Source: Proelusimicrobium sp045658545 (GTDB lineage: Bacteria; Elusimicrobiota; Elusimicrobia; Elusimicrobiales; Elusimicrobiaceae). Taken from it: a stretch of 64,000 bases of DNA. Numbering within the stretch: the stretch's first letter is position 1; each line of letters opens with the position of its first letter. Positions 51,155 to 60,674 of this stretch are shown here, piece after piece. A program made the position numbers and the translations under genes. Where the stretch lies: contig JAZOVE010000021.1 in assembly GCA_045658545.1 (NCBI GenBank), positions 1 to 64,000 on the forward strand. Direction: 5' to 3'. A model generated the notes under the pieces. The model was not told where the DNA came from. It did not search any database and saw only the letters and a list, made by a program, of their open reading frames with translations.

Positions 51155-51445
51155 ATGAAAATAAAAAAAGAATTTAGTTGGCATAGTGCTTCTGAGGTAA
51201 CAAAACAATACAGCCGTTTAAATTTAAAATTAAATAATTTAATTTTACTTGATAATATTTGGCCTATTGTTTTAAAAAATAAAGCAAAATTTTGGGAGCT
51301 TGATGCTGTACAAGGCGGAAATATTTTTGTAAAAGTTAAATCTTCAACAGCGCGGCATGAACTTTTACTAAAAGAACAGGAAATAATTAAAGAATTAAAT
51401 AAAAGATTCAAAAGTCCTTGGATAAAAAAGATTTTAATTAAATAA
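51155..51445 (+). CDS. DciA-like helicase-loading protein (DUF721)
   Basis: A 96-residue DUF721 protein. DciA is the ancestral replicative-helicase operator that recruits DnaB in most bacteria lacking DnaC or DnaI. The family pattern is seen: LNNLILLDNIWPIVLKNKAK (the W-x-x-V region), then a hydrophobic strand with GNIFVKVKSSTARHELLL, then helix KEQEIIKELNKRF. The ATG directly follows the dnaN stop, and gyrB starts 10 bases downstream, so dnaN-dciA-gyrB is one unit. The usual recF between dnaN and this gene is absent. Identity is from pattern only. Confidence 0.8.
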   Translation: MKIKKEFSWHSASEVTKQYSRLNLKLNNLILLDNIWPIVLKNKAKFWELDAVQGGNIFVKVKSSTARHELLLKEQEIIKELNKRFKSPWIKKILIK

Positions 51446-51454
51446 GGAGTATAT

Positions 51455-53926
51455 ATGAGTAAATCAGAAAAAGAATTAGAACAAGATTATGATTCTTCTA
51501 AAATTCAGGTTTTAGAAGGTCTTGAAGCAGTAAGAAAAAGACCGGCAATGTATATCGGTTCCACAGGGGCGCCGGGTTTACACCATTTAATTTATGAAGT
51601 TGTAGATAACTCAGTAGACGAAATTTTGGCAGGTAATGCCAGCCATATCAATGTTGTTATTAAAGAAGACAATGTTTGTATGATTCAAGACGACGGCCGC
51701 GGTATTCCTGTTGACCCGATGAAAAATGTTAAAGACCCTAAACTTAAAGGAAAAAGCGCCCTTGAAGTTGTTATGACAGTCTTACACGCCGGCGGTAAAT
51801 TTGATACAGGTGCTTATAAAGTTTCCGGCGGTTTACACGGTGTGGGTGTTTCCTGCGTAAACGCTTTATCAGAGTGGCTTGCTGTTGAAGTCAGACGTGA
51901 CGGTAAAGTACATTTCCAAAAATATACACGCGGTAAACCGGAAGGTAAAGTTGAAGTTATCGGTGAAACAAAAGAACATGGTACAAAAGTTACCTTTAAA
52001 GCAGATAGGGAAATTTTCGGTGATAATATTTTCTCTTATGATACCATAGCAAACCGCCTCCGCGAACTTGCCTTTTTAAATGCTGGTGTAAGAATTACTT
52101 TAACCGACGAAAGAGTTGAAAACAAAAACCAGGTGTTTTTATATGAAGGCGGTATTTCCCAATTTGTAAAATACTTAAACACAAATAAAAGAATTATAAA
52201 CGAAGAACCTATTTATATTACAAAAGAAATTGATAACAATTATATTTCCTTTGCAATTCAATATAATGACAGTTATTCCGAAAATGTTTATTCCTTCGTT
52301 AACAATATTAACACTATTGAAGGCGGTACACATTTAAGCGGTTTTAGGGCAGCTTTAACACGTATCGTTAACGATTATATTAAAAATAACGGTCTTCTTA
52401 AAAATAAGGACTTAAATATTCAAGGTGACGATTTACGCGAAGGTTTAACAGCGGTTTTATCAGTTAAAATTCCGCATCCGCAATTTGAAGGGCAGACAAA
52501 AACCAAACTCGGTAACTCAGAAATTGACGGTATAGTCCGTTCAATTGTTGGGGATACTTTAGCAACTTTCTTTGAAGAAAACCCAAAAACCGCCCGCGCA
52601 ATTTGTGAAAAAACAATCGGCGCAGCAGTAGCCCGCGAAGCAGCAAGAAAAGCAAAAGATTTAACACGCAGAAAAGGTGCTTTGGAAAGTGGCGGCTTAC
52701 CGGGTAAACTTGCAGATTGCCAAGAAAAAAATCCGGAAAGATGCGAATTATTTATAGTAGAAGGTGAATCAGCCGGCGGTTCCGCCAAACAAGGCAGGGA
52801 CAGAATTTTTCAGGCAATTTTACCGCTTAAAGGTAAAATTTTAAATGTTGAAAAAGCACAACTTGTAAAAATTTTATCAAATGACGAAATCCGCACTTTA
52901 ATTTCCGCAGTCGGTACAGGTGTCGGTGAAGGTGAAGGCGGTTTTGATATCAAAAAACTCCGCTACAACAAAATTGTTTTGATGGCTGATGCTGATGTTG
53001 ACGGTCAACACATTACAACTTTGCTTTTAACTTTCTTCTATCGCCAATTAAAGCCTCTTATTGAACAAGGCCATGTGTATATCGCCCAACCGCCTTTATA
53101 CAAAATCAAAAAAGGCAAAATGGAAGATTATATGCAAACCGAAGAGCAAATGCAAACTTGGTTATTTAAAGAAGCTCTCCAAGCCGTCAACGCAAAAAAT
53201 GCTAAAGGTGAAGATTTAACTAAAGACCAAATTAAAACTTTACTCCAAATCTTAAAAGAACTTGAAGAATTAAATTTAAGAATTGAACTTAAAGGTTTAT
53301 CACTTAAAGATTACAACAAGTTTAAAGAAGGAGGGCAAATACCTGTCTTTAGGGTTACTTTAGAAAATAACAGCTTTAAATATTTTTACAGCGACCAAGA
53401 ATTTAGGGATTACCAAACAACGGTAAGAAATGAAAGAAGGGAAGATTTACTTGCCAAAGGTATTCCGGAAATGGAAATTGATAATGATGCTTTAGAGCCG
53501 GATTATCAATCACTTAAAGAACTCACAAAAATTTTAGTAAATGAAAATAAATTAAAAGCACTCGGTTATACTTTAGACCAATTTGCTTTTGTCACCGAAG
53601 ATAAACGCAAAGGTACACCTTTGTTTACAATCAACGACGGTAAAAAAGACATTTTAATATTCTCTTTACAAGAATTTTTGAAAGTTGCAAAAGATGTAGG
53701 CACACAAGGTGCAACGATACAGCGTTATAAAGGTCTCGGTGAAATGAACCCGGAACAACTTTGGGAAACCACTATGGACCCGTCAAAACGCAAACTTGTC
53801 CGCGTTGCTATTGAAGACGCCGCAGATACCGAAAAGGTCTTTGCAATGCTTATGGGTGATAAAGTTGAACCCCGCAGGGCCTTTATTGAAAAACACGCCC
53901 TTGAAGTTATCAATTTAGATATTTAG
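51455..53926 (+). CDS. gyrB: DNA gyrase subunit B
   Basis: ATPase subunit of gyrase, which introduces negative supercoils. The 823-residue protein has the GHKL ATP site (YEVVDNSVDEILAG, DDGRGIPVD, GGLHGVGVSCVNALS), the transducer, TOPRIM with IVEGESAGGSAKQGRDR and MADADVDGQHITTLLL, and the C-terminal QRYKGLGEMNPEQLWETTMDP. Instead of the usual EGDSAGGSA the motif reads EGESAGGSA, so the position equal to E. coli Asp426 is Glu. The insert between TOPRIM and the tail resembles the longer E. coli type. It lies 8 bases upstream of gyrA. Confidence 0.97.
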   Translation: MSKSEKELEQDYDSSKIQVLEGLEAVRKRPAMYIGSTGAPGLHHLIYEVVDNSVDEILAGNASHINVVIKEDNVCMIQDDGRGIPVDPMKNVKDPKLKGKSALEVVMTVLHAGGKFDTGAYKVSGGLHGVGVSCVNALSEWLAVEVRRDGKVHFQKYTRGKPEGKVEVIGETKEHGTKVTFKADREIFGDNIFSYDTIANRLRELAFLNAGVRITLTDERVENKNQVFLYEGGISQFVKYLNTNKRIINEEPIYITKEIDNNYISFAIQYNDSYSENVYSFVNNINTIEGGTHLSGFRAALTRIVNDYIKNNGLLKNKDLNIQGDDLREGLTAVLSVKIPHPQFEGQTKTKLGNSEIDGIVRSIVGDTLATFFEENPKTARAICEKTIGAAVAREAARKAKDLTRRKGALESGGLPGKLADCQEKNPERCELFIVEGESAGGSAKQGRDRIFQAILPLKGKILNVEKAQLVKILSNDEIRTLISAVGTGVGEGEGGFDIKKLRYNKIVLMADADVDGQHITTLLLTFFYRQLKPLIEQGHVYIAQPPLYKIKKGKMEDYMQTEEQMQTWLFKEALQAVNAKNAKGEDLTKDQIKTLLQILKELEELNLRIELKGLSLKDYNKFKEGGQIPVFRVTLENNSFKYFYSDQEFRDYQTTVRNERREDLLAKGIPEMEIDNDALEPDYQSLKELTKILVNENKLKALGYTLDQFAFVTEDKRKGTPLFTINDGKKDILIFSLQEFLKVAKDVGTQGATIQRYKGLGEMNPEQLWETTMDPSKRKLVRVAIEDAADTEKVFAMLMGDKVEPRRAFIEKHALEVINLDI

Positions 53927-53934
53927 GAGTTTTT

Positions 53935-56463
53935 ATGACAGATAATAATAATCAAACAACAAATTCCACAGAATTATTTGACCAAATACACCAGCGCGAT
54001 ATCGGCGAGGAAATGCGCAATTCCTATATTGATTATGCCATGAGTGTAATTATAGGCCGCGCTTTACCTGATGCAAGAGACGGTTTAAAACCTGTTCACC
54101 GCCGTATTTTATATGCAATGCAAGAAATGGGTTTAAAATATAATAAACCGTTTAAGAAATCAGCGCGTGTAGTCGGTGATGTTTTGGGTAAATACCATCC
54201 GCACGGGGATAGTTCAGTTTATGATGCTTTAGTGCGTATGGCACAAAACTTTTCAATAAGAAATACTTTAGTTAACGGGCAAGGAAACTTCGGTTCTATT
54301 GACGGCGACAGCCCGGCTGCTATGCGTTATACCGAAGTCCGCTTAAACCATATTGCCGACGAACTTTTGGAAGATTTAGATAAAGATACAGTTAAATTTA
54401 TTCCTAACTATGACGGTTCTTTAATGGAACCGGCGGTTTTGCCTGCCAAAATGCCGCAACTTTTAGTTAACGGTTCAAACGGTATCGCAGTCGGTATGGC
54501 AACAAATATTCCCACACATAACTTAGCGGAAATTTGCGACGGTATTATTGCTTTAATTAAAAACCCAGCAATTTCTACAAAAGAAATGATGCAAATTGTT
54601 AAAGGGCCTGACTTCCCTACCGGCGGTATTTTACGCGGTACAAAAGGTGTTTATGATTATTTTGAATCCGGCCGCGGTTCTTTAAAAATTCAAGCCCGCG
54701 CCGAAATTGAAGAAATTAAAGGTGGCCGAGAAGCGATTATCGTAACAGAAATTCCTTATCAAGTTAATAAAACTGTTTTAATTGAAACTATCGCCGGCCT
54801 TGTTAAAGATAAAAAGATTACCGAAATTTCCGATATTCGCGACGAATCCGACCGCCGCGGTATGCGCCTTGTAATTGAACTTAAACGCGAAGCAACCGGC
54901 CAAGTAGTTTTAAATCAATTGTATAAACATACACAGTTACAAACTTCTTTTGGCGTCAATATGCTTGCTATCGTTGACGGTAAACCGCGCGTTTTAAGCA
55001 TGAAAGAAGCAATGCGCCAATATATACGCCACCGCCAAGAAGTTATTACAAACAGAACGCGCTTTGACTTAAATAAAGCTTTAAAACGCTCCCATATTTT
55101 AGACGGTTTACTTTTAGCTATTGCAAATTTAGACGAAGTTGTTGCAATTATCCGTAAATCTAAAGATGCCGCGGAAGCCCGCACGAATTTAATGGCGCGT
55201 TTTAAATTTACCGAACCTCAAGCCCAAGCAATTTTAGATATGCGCTTGCATCAACTTACACAACTTTCCTCTATTGCAATTGAGCAAGAGCAAAAAGATT
55301 TGAAAGCATTAATTGCCGAACTCCAAGATATTTTAGGTAACCCGCAAAAGATTTTAGATATTATCGTTGACGAACTTACCAAAATGAAAAAGGATTACGG
55401 TGATGAACGCCGCACAGAAATTTCAACAGATGTTTCGGACTTCTCCATAGAAGATTTTATTGAGGAAGAAGAAGTCGTTATCACCCTTTCCCACGGTGGT
55501 TATGCAAAACGTATTCCGCTTGATACCTACCGCTCCCAAAACCGCGGGGGTAAAGGTATTATCGGCGGTAAAACAAAAGAAGAGGATTTTATTGAACATC
55601 TCTTTGTAACTTCAAGCCACGCAACTATTTTGATGTTTACAAACCGCGGCAGGGTTTTTGCCTTGAAAGCTTATGAAATACCCGAAGGCAACCGTCAAGG
55701 TAAAGGTAAAGCAATTGTAAATATGCTCCAAATTGCCGGTGAAGAAAAGGTAACATCCGCCGTTGCATTTAAGGACTTTGACCCCAAAAACGCAGGCGAA
55801 ACTTACCTTACAATGTGTACCCGTTTCGGTACAATGAAACGCGTTGCTTTGGAGAATTTTGCAAATATACGCAGAAGCGGCATTATCGCAATCGGTTTAG
55901 ATGAAGGTGATGTTTTGGTATCCGTACAAGAAACACACGGTAAATCAGATATTATCGTTGCTACAAGAAACGGTAAATCTATCCGCTTCGATGAAAATCA
56001 AGTTCGCAGTATGGGCCGTGCCGCATACGGTGTAAGATCTATCCGCCTTGGTGAAGGTGATGTTGTAATCGGTATGGAACAATCCGAAAGGGACAGCGAA
56101 CAACCGGACGTTTTATCCGTCTGCGAAAACGGTTACGGTAAACGCACCGAATTTAGTGAATATAAAACACAACGCCGCGGCGGTATGGGTGTTATAACTA
56201 TTAAGACAAGTGAAAGGAACGGTAAAGTTGTCGGCATCAAATTAGTTGATGAATCAAAGGACTTAATGGTTATTACCGAAAAGGGTATGGCAATCCGTAT
56301 CCGCTGTGAAGAAATACGTTCCGTCGGTAGAAATGCACAAGGCGTGCGTTTAGTAAAACTTGACGAAGGGGATAAGATTGCCAAAGTAACCCCCGTCGTT
56401 AAGGAAGAAGAAGAAAAGGAAAAACAAGACCTTTCTTTAGAAGAAAATACACAAACTAAATAA
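53935..56463 (+). CDS. gyrA: DNA gyrase subunit A
   Basis: Breakage-reunion subunit of gyrase. The 842-residue protein has the winged-helix region with KYHPHGDSSVYDALVRMAQ (residues equal to E. coli Ser83 and Asp87 are unchanged), the active-site Tyr in AAMRYTEVRL, and a C-terminal six-bladed wrapping domain. The GyrA-box reads QNRGGKGI, a variant of QRRGGKG, marking it as gyrase rather than topoisomerase IV. Its Glu/Lys-rich tail ends the protein. It is cotranscribed with gyrB. Confidence 0.97.
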   Translation: MTDNNNQTTNSTELFDQIHQRDIGEEMRNSYIDYAMSVIIGRALPDARDGLKPVHRRILYAMQEMGLKYNKPFKKSARVVGDVLGKYHPHGDSSVYDALVRMAQNFSIRNTLVNGQGNFGSIDGDSPAAMRYTEVRLNHIADELLEDLDKDTVKFIPNYDGSLMEPAVLPAKMPQLLVNGSNGIAVGMATNIPTHNLAEICDGIIALIKNPAISTKEMMQIVKGPDFPTGGILRGTKGVYDYFESGRGSLKIQARAEIEEIKGGREAIIVTEIPYQVNKTVLIETIAGLVKDKKITEISDIRDESDRRGMRLVIELKREATGQVVLNQLYKHTQLQTSFGVNMLAIVDGKPRVLSMKEAMRQYIRHRQEVITNRTRFDLNKALKRSHILDGLLLAIANLDEVVAIIRKSKDAAEARTNLMARFKFTEPQAQAILDMRLHQLTQLSSIAIEQEQKDLKALIAELQDILGNPQKILDIIVDELTKMKKDYGDERRTEISTDVSDFSIEDFIEEEEVVITLSHGGYAKRIPLDTYRSQNRGGKGIIGGKTKEEDFIEHLFVTSSHATILMFTNRGRVFALKAYEIPEGNRQGKGKAIVNMLQIAGEEKVTSAVAFKDFDPKNAGETYLTMCTRFGTMKRVALENFANIRRSGIIAIGLDEGDVLVSVQETHGKSDIIVATRNGKSIRFDENQVRSMGRAAYGVRSIRLGEGDVVIGMEQSERDSEQPDVLSVCENGYGKRTEFSEYKTQRRGGMGVITIKTSERNGKVVGIKLVDESKDLMVITEKGMAIRIRCEEIRSVGRNAQGVRLVKLDEGDKIAKVTPVVKEEEEKEKQDLSLEENTQTK

Positions 56464-56514
56464 GATATTTTGCGCCGCTCTTAAACGGGCGGCGCAAAAA
56501 ATATAAGGAAATTT

Positions 56515-56739
56515 ATGGAAAAACAAATTATAGCTTTAATTCAAAAAATACGCCCTGCTTTGCAAGCGGACGGCGGTGATGTTGAGTTTGTTTCTTTTGA
56601 CGAAAAAACCGGCATCGTAAAAGTTAAATTGCAAGGAGCTTGCTCCGGCTGCCCTATGGCAACAATGACAATCAAAAACGGCATAGAAGCTTTTTTAAAA
56701 GAAAGTATCCCCCAAGTAACTGCGGTTGAAAGGGTTTAA
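56515..56739 (+). CDS. NifU C-terminal-domain iron-sulfur scaffold
   Basis: A 74-residue NifU/Nfu domain protein, probable scaffold or carrier of Fe-S clusters. It shows the family opening IRPALQADGGDVEFVSFD and the cluster-binding CSGCPMATMTIKNGIEAFLKE (CxxC). No A-type or other domain is attached, which is normal for small Nfu proteins of anaerobes. The TAA overlaps the ATG of the PHP gene (TAATG). A non-terminator hairpin (56468-56499) lies ahead of it. Confidence 0.93.
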   Translation: MEKQIIALIQKIRPALQADGGDVEFVSFDEKTGIVKVKLQGACSGCPMATMTIKNGIEAFLKESIPQVTAVERV

Positions 56740-57548
56740 TGCCGATAATTGATTTACACTCCCATTCAAGATATTCAGACGGTGCTGTGAGCATCGCCGA
56801 ATTATTATATACTTACAATAAAGCCGGAGTGGAAATGATGTCTTTAACGGATCATGATTGCATTTTAGGTCTTGAAGAAGCCCGAACTAAAGCAAAAAAA
56901 TATAATATGCTTTTTGTTAACGGGGTGGAAATCAGCACTTCGGACCACGATAATTTACACTTCGTCGGTTATAACTTTGATCCGCAAAACCCCGCCTTGC
57001 TTAAACTACTAGAAAATAATGCCGCCTTGCGTCTTGAGCGCGTAAAAAGAACAATCAAACTTTTACAGGAAAATAAAATTAAAATTAGGGAAGACGAAGT
57101 TTTACAAATCGCAAAAGGTGTTTCTTCCCGCGCGCATGTTGCCGATTGTTTACGCCGGCGCCGCCTTGGTTATATGCGTTCGGATATCTTTAAAAAATAT
57201 TTGGGTAAAGGTTGTATGGCTTATGTTCCGCCGATGGCGGCAACGGTTAAAGAAACTATTGATACAATCAAACAAGCCGGCGGCAAATGTTTTATTGCGC
57301 ACCCCGGCCTTGTTAAAGAATATTGGGATTTTGAAAAATGGGCATCTTGGGGGCTTGACGGTATTGAAGTTTATTATCCTTCGCATCGCGAAGCTATGCG
57401 CGAAGAACTTTTGCAAATTGCCAAAAAATATAATTTGCTTGTTTCGGGCGGTTCGGATTTCCACGGTAATATTGCCGGCCGCATGCTTGTTCCGGGGCGT
57501 GAAGTTCCGCAAGAAGTTTACGACAAATTATATTCAATCTTTTTCTAA
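56739..57548 (+). CDS. PHP-domain phosphoesterase (RNase AM/TrpH-like)
   Basis: A 269-residue PHP-superfamily metal phosphoesterase resembling YciV/TrpH, which degrades 3',5'-nucleoside bisphosphates and RNA 5' ends. Trinuclear-site motifs are visible: DLHSHSRYSDGAVS, LTDHDCILG, FVNGVEIST, CFIAHPG and SGGSDFHGN. It overlaps the NifU-domain gene by one base. It is followed 3 bases later by a glycerophosphodiesterase-like gene. Substrate is inferred from family. Confidence 0.88.
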   Translation: MPIIDLHSHSRYSDGAVSIAELLYTYNKAGVEMMSLTDHDCILGLEEARTKAKKYNMLFVNGVEISTSDHDNLHFVGYNFDPQNPALLKLLENNAALRLERVKRTIKLLQENKIKIREDEVLQIAKGVSSRAHVADCLRRRRLGYMRSDIFKKYLGKGCMAYVPPMAATVKETIDTIKQAGGKCFIAHPGLVKEYWDFEKWASWGLDGIEVYYPSHREAMREELLQIAKKYNLLVSGGSDFHGNIAGRMLVPGREVPQEVYDKLYSIFF

Positions 57549-57550
57549 TT

Positions 57551-58225
57551 ATGTTAATAATTTCCCACCGCGGCGCAAGCTCTTTTGCACAAGAAAATAC
57601 TTTAGAGGCTTTTAACTTGGCCTTTAAACTTAGCACTTGGCTTGAAACCGATATCCAAAGAAGTTCTGACGGTGTTTTGGTTTTGTATCACGATTATAAT
57701 TTAAGAAACGGTAAAAAAATTAAAGACAGTAATTACAATTATTTACAAAAATTTAATGTTCCCGCACTTGCCGATTTACTTAAAATTACGCCTAAAAATT
57801 TTACTTTAAATTTAGAAATTAAAAACGATAATAATATTTACCCAAATATTGAAAAACAAATTTTAGCGGAAATTAAAAAAGCAAAAAATATAAGCCAAAA
57901 TCAAATTTTAATTTCTTCTTTTGCAGTTGAAAGTTTACAAAAAATCCGTGCTTTAAATAAAGATATTTCTATCGGTGTTTTAACACGTAATTTTGATGTT
58001 AAACAACCCCTTTCTTTAAAAGCAAAAAGCGTAAACATAAGCGTTAAAAGAGTAACAAAAAAAATTGTGGAAACCTGCCACAAAAACAATTTAAAAGTTT
58101 TAGTTTATACCGTTAATGATTTACAAACTTACCACAAACTTCAAGTATGGAAAGTTGACGGAATTTTCAGCGACAATCCTGTTTTAAACTGCCCGCATTT
58201 TTTTGCCCTCGGTTACACAAAATAA
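57551..58225 (+). CDS. Glycerophosphodiester phosphodiesterase-like protein
   Basis: A 224-residue GDPD-family TIM-barrel enzyme hydrolysing glycerophosphodiesters to glycerol-3-phosphate. It has the HRG motif ISHRGASSFAQENTLEAF, the metal-binding LETDIQRSSDGVLVLYHDY (ExD, with the HD pair), and the C-terminal VYTVNDLQTYHKL with DGIFSDNP. No signal peptide is seen, so it is probably cytoplasmic. It is the last gene of the nifU-PHP-GDPD set and precedes a pilin promoter. Confidence 0.9.
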   Translation: MLIISHRGASSFAQENTLEAFNLAFKLSTWLETDIQRSSDGVLVLYHDYNLRNGKKIKDSNYNYLQKFNVPALADLLKITPKNFTLNLEIKNDNNIYPNIEKQILAEIKKAKNISQNQILISSFAVESLQKIRALNKDISIGVLTRNFDVKQPLSLKAKSVNISVKRVTKKIVETCHKNNLKVLVYTVNDLQTYHKLQVWKVDGIFSDNPVLNCPHFFALGYTK

Positions 58226-58269
58226 TATTAATATTTTTGTTTTTAATAAAATATTATAACCCAAAAATT

Positions 58270-58387
58270 TCCTAATATGCGTTTAATTTTACAACGATAG
58301 GCCTTGACAACGTTTTTTTTTTTTTTTTCTATAATTTAAATATATGGTGCTAAAAACGCCGTATAAATCAAATATAAAGGAAATACA
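58270..58387 (+). promoter_or_regulatory. Pilin promoter module with T16 spacer
   Basis: TTGACA (58304-58309), ACG, sixteen T (58313-58328), C, then TATAAT (58330-58335), a 20-base spacer. The leader has GGTG-CTAAAAA-CGCC, CGTATAAATCAAA and AAAGGA. ATATGCGTTTAATTTTACAA (upstream) closely matches the module at 0.1 kb. Confidence 0.75.
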
Positions 58388-58905
58388 ATGAATTTAAAAA
58401 AAGAGGATTCACCTTGTTGGAATTATTAATTGTTGTAGTTATAATAGGGATACTTGCTACAATTGCTTTACCGCAATATCGTAAAGCAAAAGAAAAAGCA
58501 GAAGCGTCAGAACTGATGACAAACATAAAAACTCTTAATGAAGCGCAACACAGATATTATTTAGCAAACGGAGAATTTGCAAAAAGTTTTGATAATTTAG
58601 ATATTAATTTTAGTGGTTATAAAAGAGGAGGATGCGAAATTTTATCTGGTTTTAGCAAAACAGATTGTGTATCCAATAATAAAAATCTTATTTATATTGA
58701 TAAAGGAGGGAACCATTTTTCTCTTCGTAAAATAGGAAAATATTTGCGTTCAGGTTTTGGATTTTACAAAAAAGGTAAAGAAGATATGGATGCATTTAAA
58801 TTATATTGTTATGAACATGGGAAAAGTGGGTTTTGCTCTGAAGTATTTAATTGCAATTTTTCATATAATAGTGGTTCAAATTACTATTATTCTTGTCAAT
58901 TCTAA
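58388..58905 (+). CDS. Type IV pilin-like gene, start codon out of frame by one base
   Basis: Codons from 58402 onward read RGFTLLELLIVVVIIGILAT, a perfect prepilin site and helix, followed by a globular part like that of the 10.7-kb pilin and ending YYYSCQF at 58905. The ATG at 58388, with a good AAAGGA site and the pilin promoter, is in a different frame; one extra A in the run of seven A (58396-58402) would give MNLKKRGFTLL. No start codon lies in frame between the stop at 58375 and a weak TTG at 58414, which would lack the leader. The gene is thus phase-off, a recent pseudogene, expressed by slippage, or carries a sequencing error. It overlaps the convergent GH13 gene by 4 bases. Confidence 0.8.
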
Positions 58906-60374
58906 AACTCAAAAGAGTATATTCTGGTTTCAAACGGTTTTAAAGAAACAGGCAAACCGCCGTCTTGCTTAAAGGCAGATATCGGCAATTCTTTAACAAT
59001 ATTTGAAAGTTCTTCGGTAAATTTAATTTGTTCTTTATTTGTTTTTGGGAACTTTTCGGCATTAATTTTAAAATTCGCATCTTTATCACTGTAATTGATA
59101 AAAACAAATTTACAGCAAGTGCTTTGAATCCAAATCCAAGCCAAAATATTTTTAAAAGTTAAGTCATCTTTGCTGATAGCGTTGATTGGCTTTAAAGACC
59201 ATTGACCACCGTGAAAGCAAGGGTCATTTATAACACGTAAAAACTTTTCATAAAATGCAATTACTTTTAAATCTTTTTCTTCTTTGGGAATATATTGAAT
59301 TGGGTATCTAACCGTTGCACCGTAAATTTGTTTTAAGGTAAACAAACGCGCACCCTCAATAGTATAACAAGCGGCTGCAGCAGCACGGGACTTTTCTGCC
59401 CCGAAGGCCTTTATCGGCATTTCTTCGTCGTGATTTGATATGAAACGCAGTGAACGTTTTTGATATAAATGTTCCGCATTTAAATGCCCTTGAATATCTT
59501 GTGCGTTGGAAAGTAGTAAGCGGTCATATAAAGTTTTATCATAAGTATAATCAAAACCCATTTCCTGCACTTCCCAATCAAGCCCCCAATAAACTTCGGC
59601 AAGAAAGGTAAAATAATTATTTTTTTCTTTAATTTCTTTGATTGCTTTAGGCCAAAATTCTTCTTGCGGTTGCGGGGTGTCAAGGTACATTTTCCAAGTT
59701 TCCGCAAAAACTTTGTTGAGCATTAACATTACCATATCGCAACGCAAGCCGTCGCATAAAGTGAAAAGATAATTTAAAATATTGTGTAAAAATTCGCGTG
59801 TTTTTGGGTTAAATAAATTTAATTGCGCGGTATCACTCCACGAATAAAAATGCGGGTCCCTTCCATGTGCAAAATATTGACCGTTCGGGCCTTTAAAGAA
59901 TAAACCTTCTTCCTGTGGTTTAATACCAGGTTTGCTTATAAAATATTCCGGATTAGTTTTTAAATACGGTGTATCACAAGAAAGGTGATTGCCGGCAAAA
60001 TCTAAAATTAATTTTACACCTAAATCATTAAGACGTTTTTTGAGTGATAGAAGTGCCGCTTCCCCGCCGAAGTCGGGGTTAACTTTATAGTCGTAAATTG
60101 CATATAAAGAGGGGCCTATATCTTTAGGGTCAAAATCAGGTTTAACTTTGGCAAGGTAATTTAAAATGTCTGGGTGATTTTTTGCTATCTCGGCACTTGC
60201 TGGGCTTTGTTGCCAAACACCCATAAGCCATAAAGCATCAAAACCGTAATATTTAATTTCTTCCAAATAACTTTGCGGAACGTCGGCAAGAGTTATTTTT
60301 TTGCCTAATTCTTTTGAAAATTTATTTAACCAAAGTTGTGTGTTAACTTCTAATATGTGTGGATTTTTACGCAT
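58902..60374 (-). CDS. GH13 alpha-amylase-family glycosidase
   Basis: A 490-residue (beta/alpha)8-barrel glycoside hydrolase or glucanotransferase. The four GH13 regions are seen: I as LILDFAGNH, II as GLRCDMVML (catalytic Asp nucleophile), III as LAEVYW (acid/base Glu), IV as FISNHDE. A C-terminal beta-domain follows. There is no signal peptide, so it is cytoplasmic and may act on stored or imported alpha-glucans or maltodextrins. AGGGGAAAAT lies before the ATG and TATACT further upstream. Specificity (amylase versus maltogenic or transferase) is not resolved. Confidence 0.88.
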   Translation of the reverse strand: MRKNPHILEVNTQLWLNKFSKELGKKITLADVPQSYLEEIKYYGFDALWLMGVWQQSPASAEIAKNHPDILNYLAKVKPDFDPKDIGPSLYAIYDYKVNPDFGGEAALLSLKKRLNDLGVKLILDFAGNHLSCDTPYLKTNPEYFISKPGIKPQEEGLFFKGPNGQYFAHGRDPHFYSWSDTAQLNLFNPKTREFLHNILNYLFTLCDGLRCDMVMLMLNKVFAETWKMYLDTPQPQEEFWPKAIKEIKEKNNYFTFLAEVYWGLDWEVQEMGFDYTYDKTLYDRLLLSNAQDIQGHLNAEHLYQKRSLRFISNHDEEMPIKAFGAEKSRAAAAACYTIEGARLFTLKQIYGATVRYPIQYIPKEEKDLKVIAFYEKFLRVINDPCFHGGQWSLKPINAISKDDLTFKNILAWIWIQSTCCKFVFINYSDKDANFKINAEKFPKTNKEQIKFTEELSNIVKELPISAFKQDGGLPVSLKPFETRIYSFEF

Positions 60375-60481
60375 ATTTTCCCCTGTTCCCCAAGGATAGT
60401 ATAACTATTTAAGAGCAAAATTTCAAGTGGTAGGAATATGAAATTTGCAGTTTTTATTTTTTGCCAGCAAAGTCTTTTCGG

Positions 60482-60590
60482 TAAATTTTAGTTTTTTCGC
60501 TCCTAAAGTACCGAGAGTCGCTACGCTCCCGTTCTTCTTGGTACTTGTTGTCGCAGTAAAAATCAAAATTTCCTCAAAAATACTTGCTGA
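60482..60590 (-). repeat. Dispersed intergenic repeat, copy 2
   Basis: Reverse-complement partner of 38702-38812, with the same GCAAGTATTTTTGAG and GTACCAAGAAGAACGGGAG, CGTAGCGACTCTCGGTA strings. It fills the gap between the GH13 gene and the following membrane-protein gene. No open frame spans it. Confidence 0.8.
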
Positions 60591-60674
60591 GCTATTGTAC
60601 ACGGTTTGACTTTATTGACAGATATAAATGTTTTTAATATAATTTTTATGCATAGTTAAAGTTAAGGAGATTTT

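Noticed and set aside
56468..56499. Strong GC hairpin after gyrA as a terminator
   Set aside because: On both strands the stem is followed by A-rich, not T-rich, sequence; it does not fit an intrinsic terminator. It may be a processing or stabilising hairpin.
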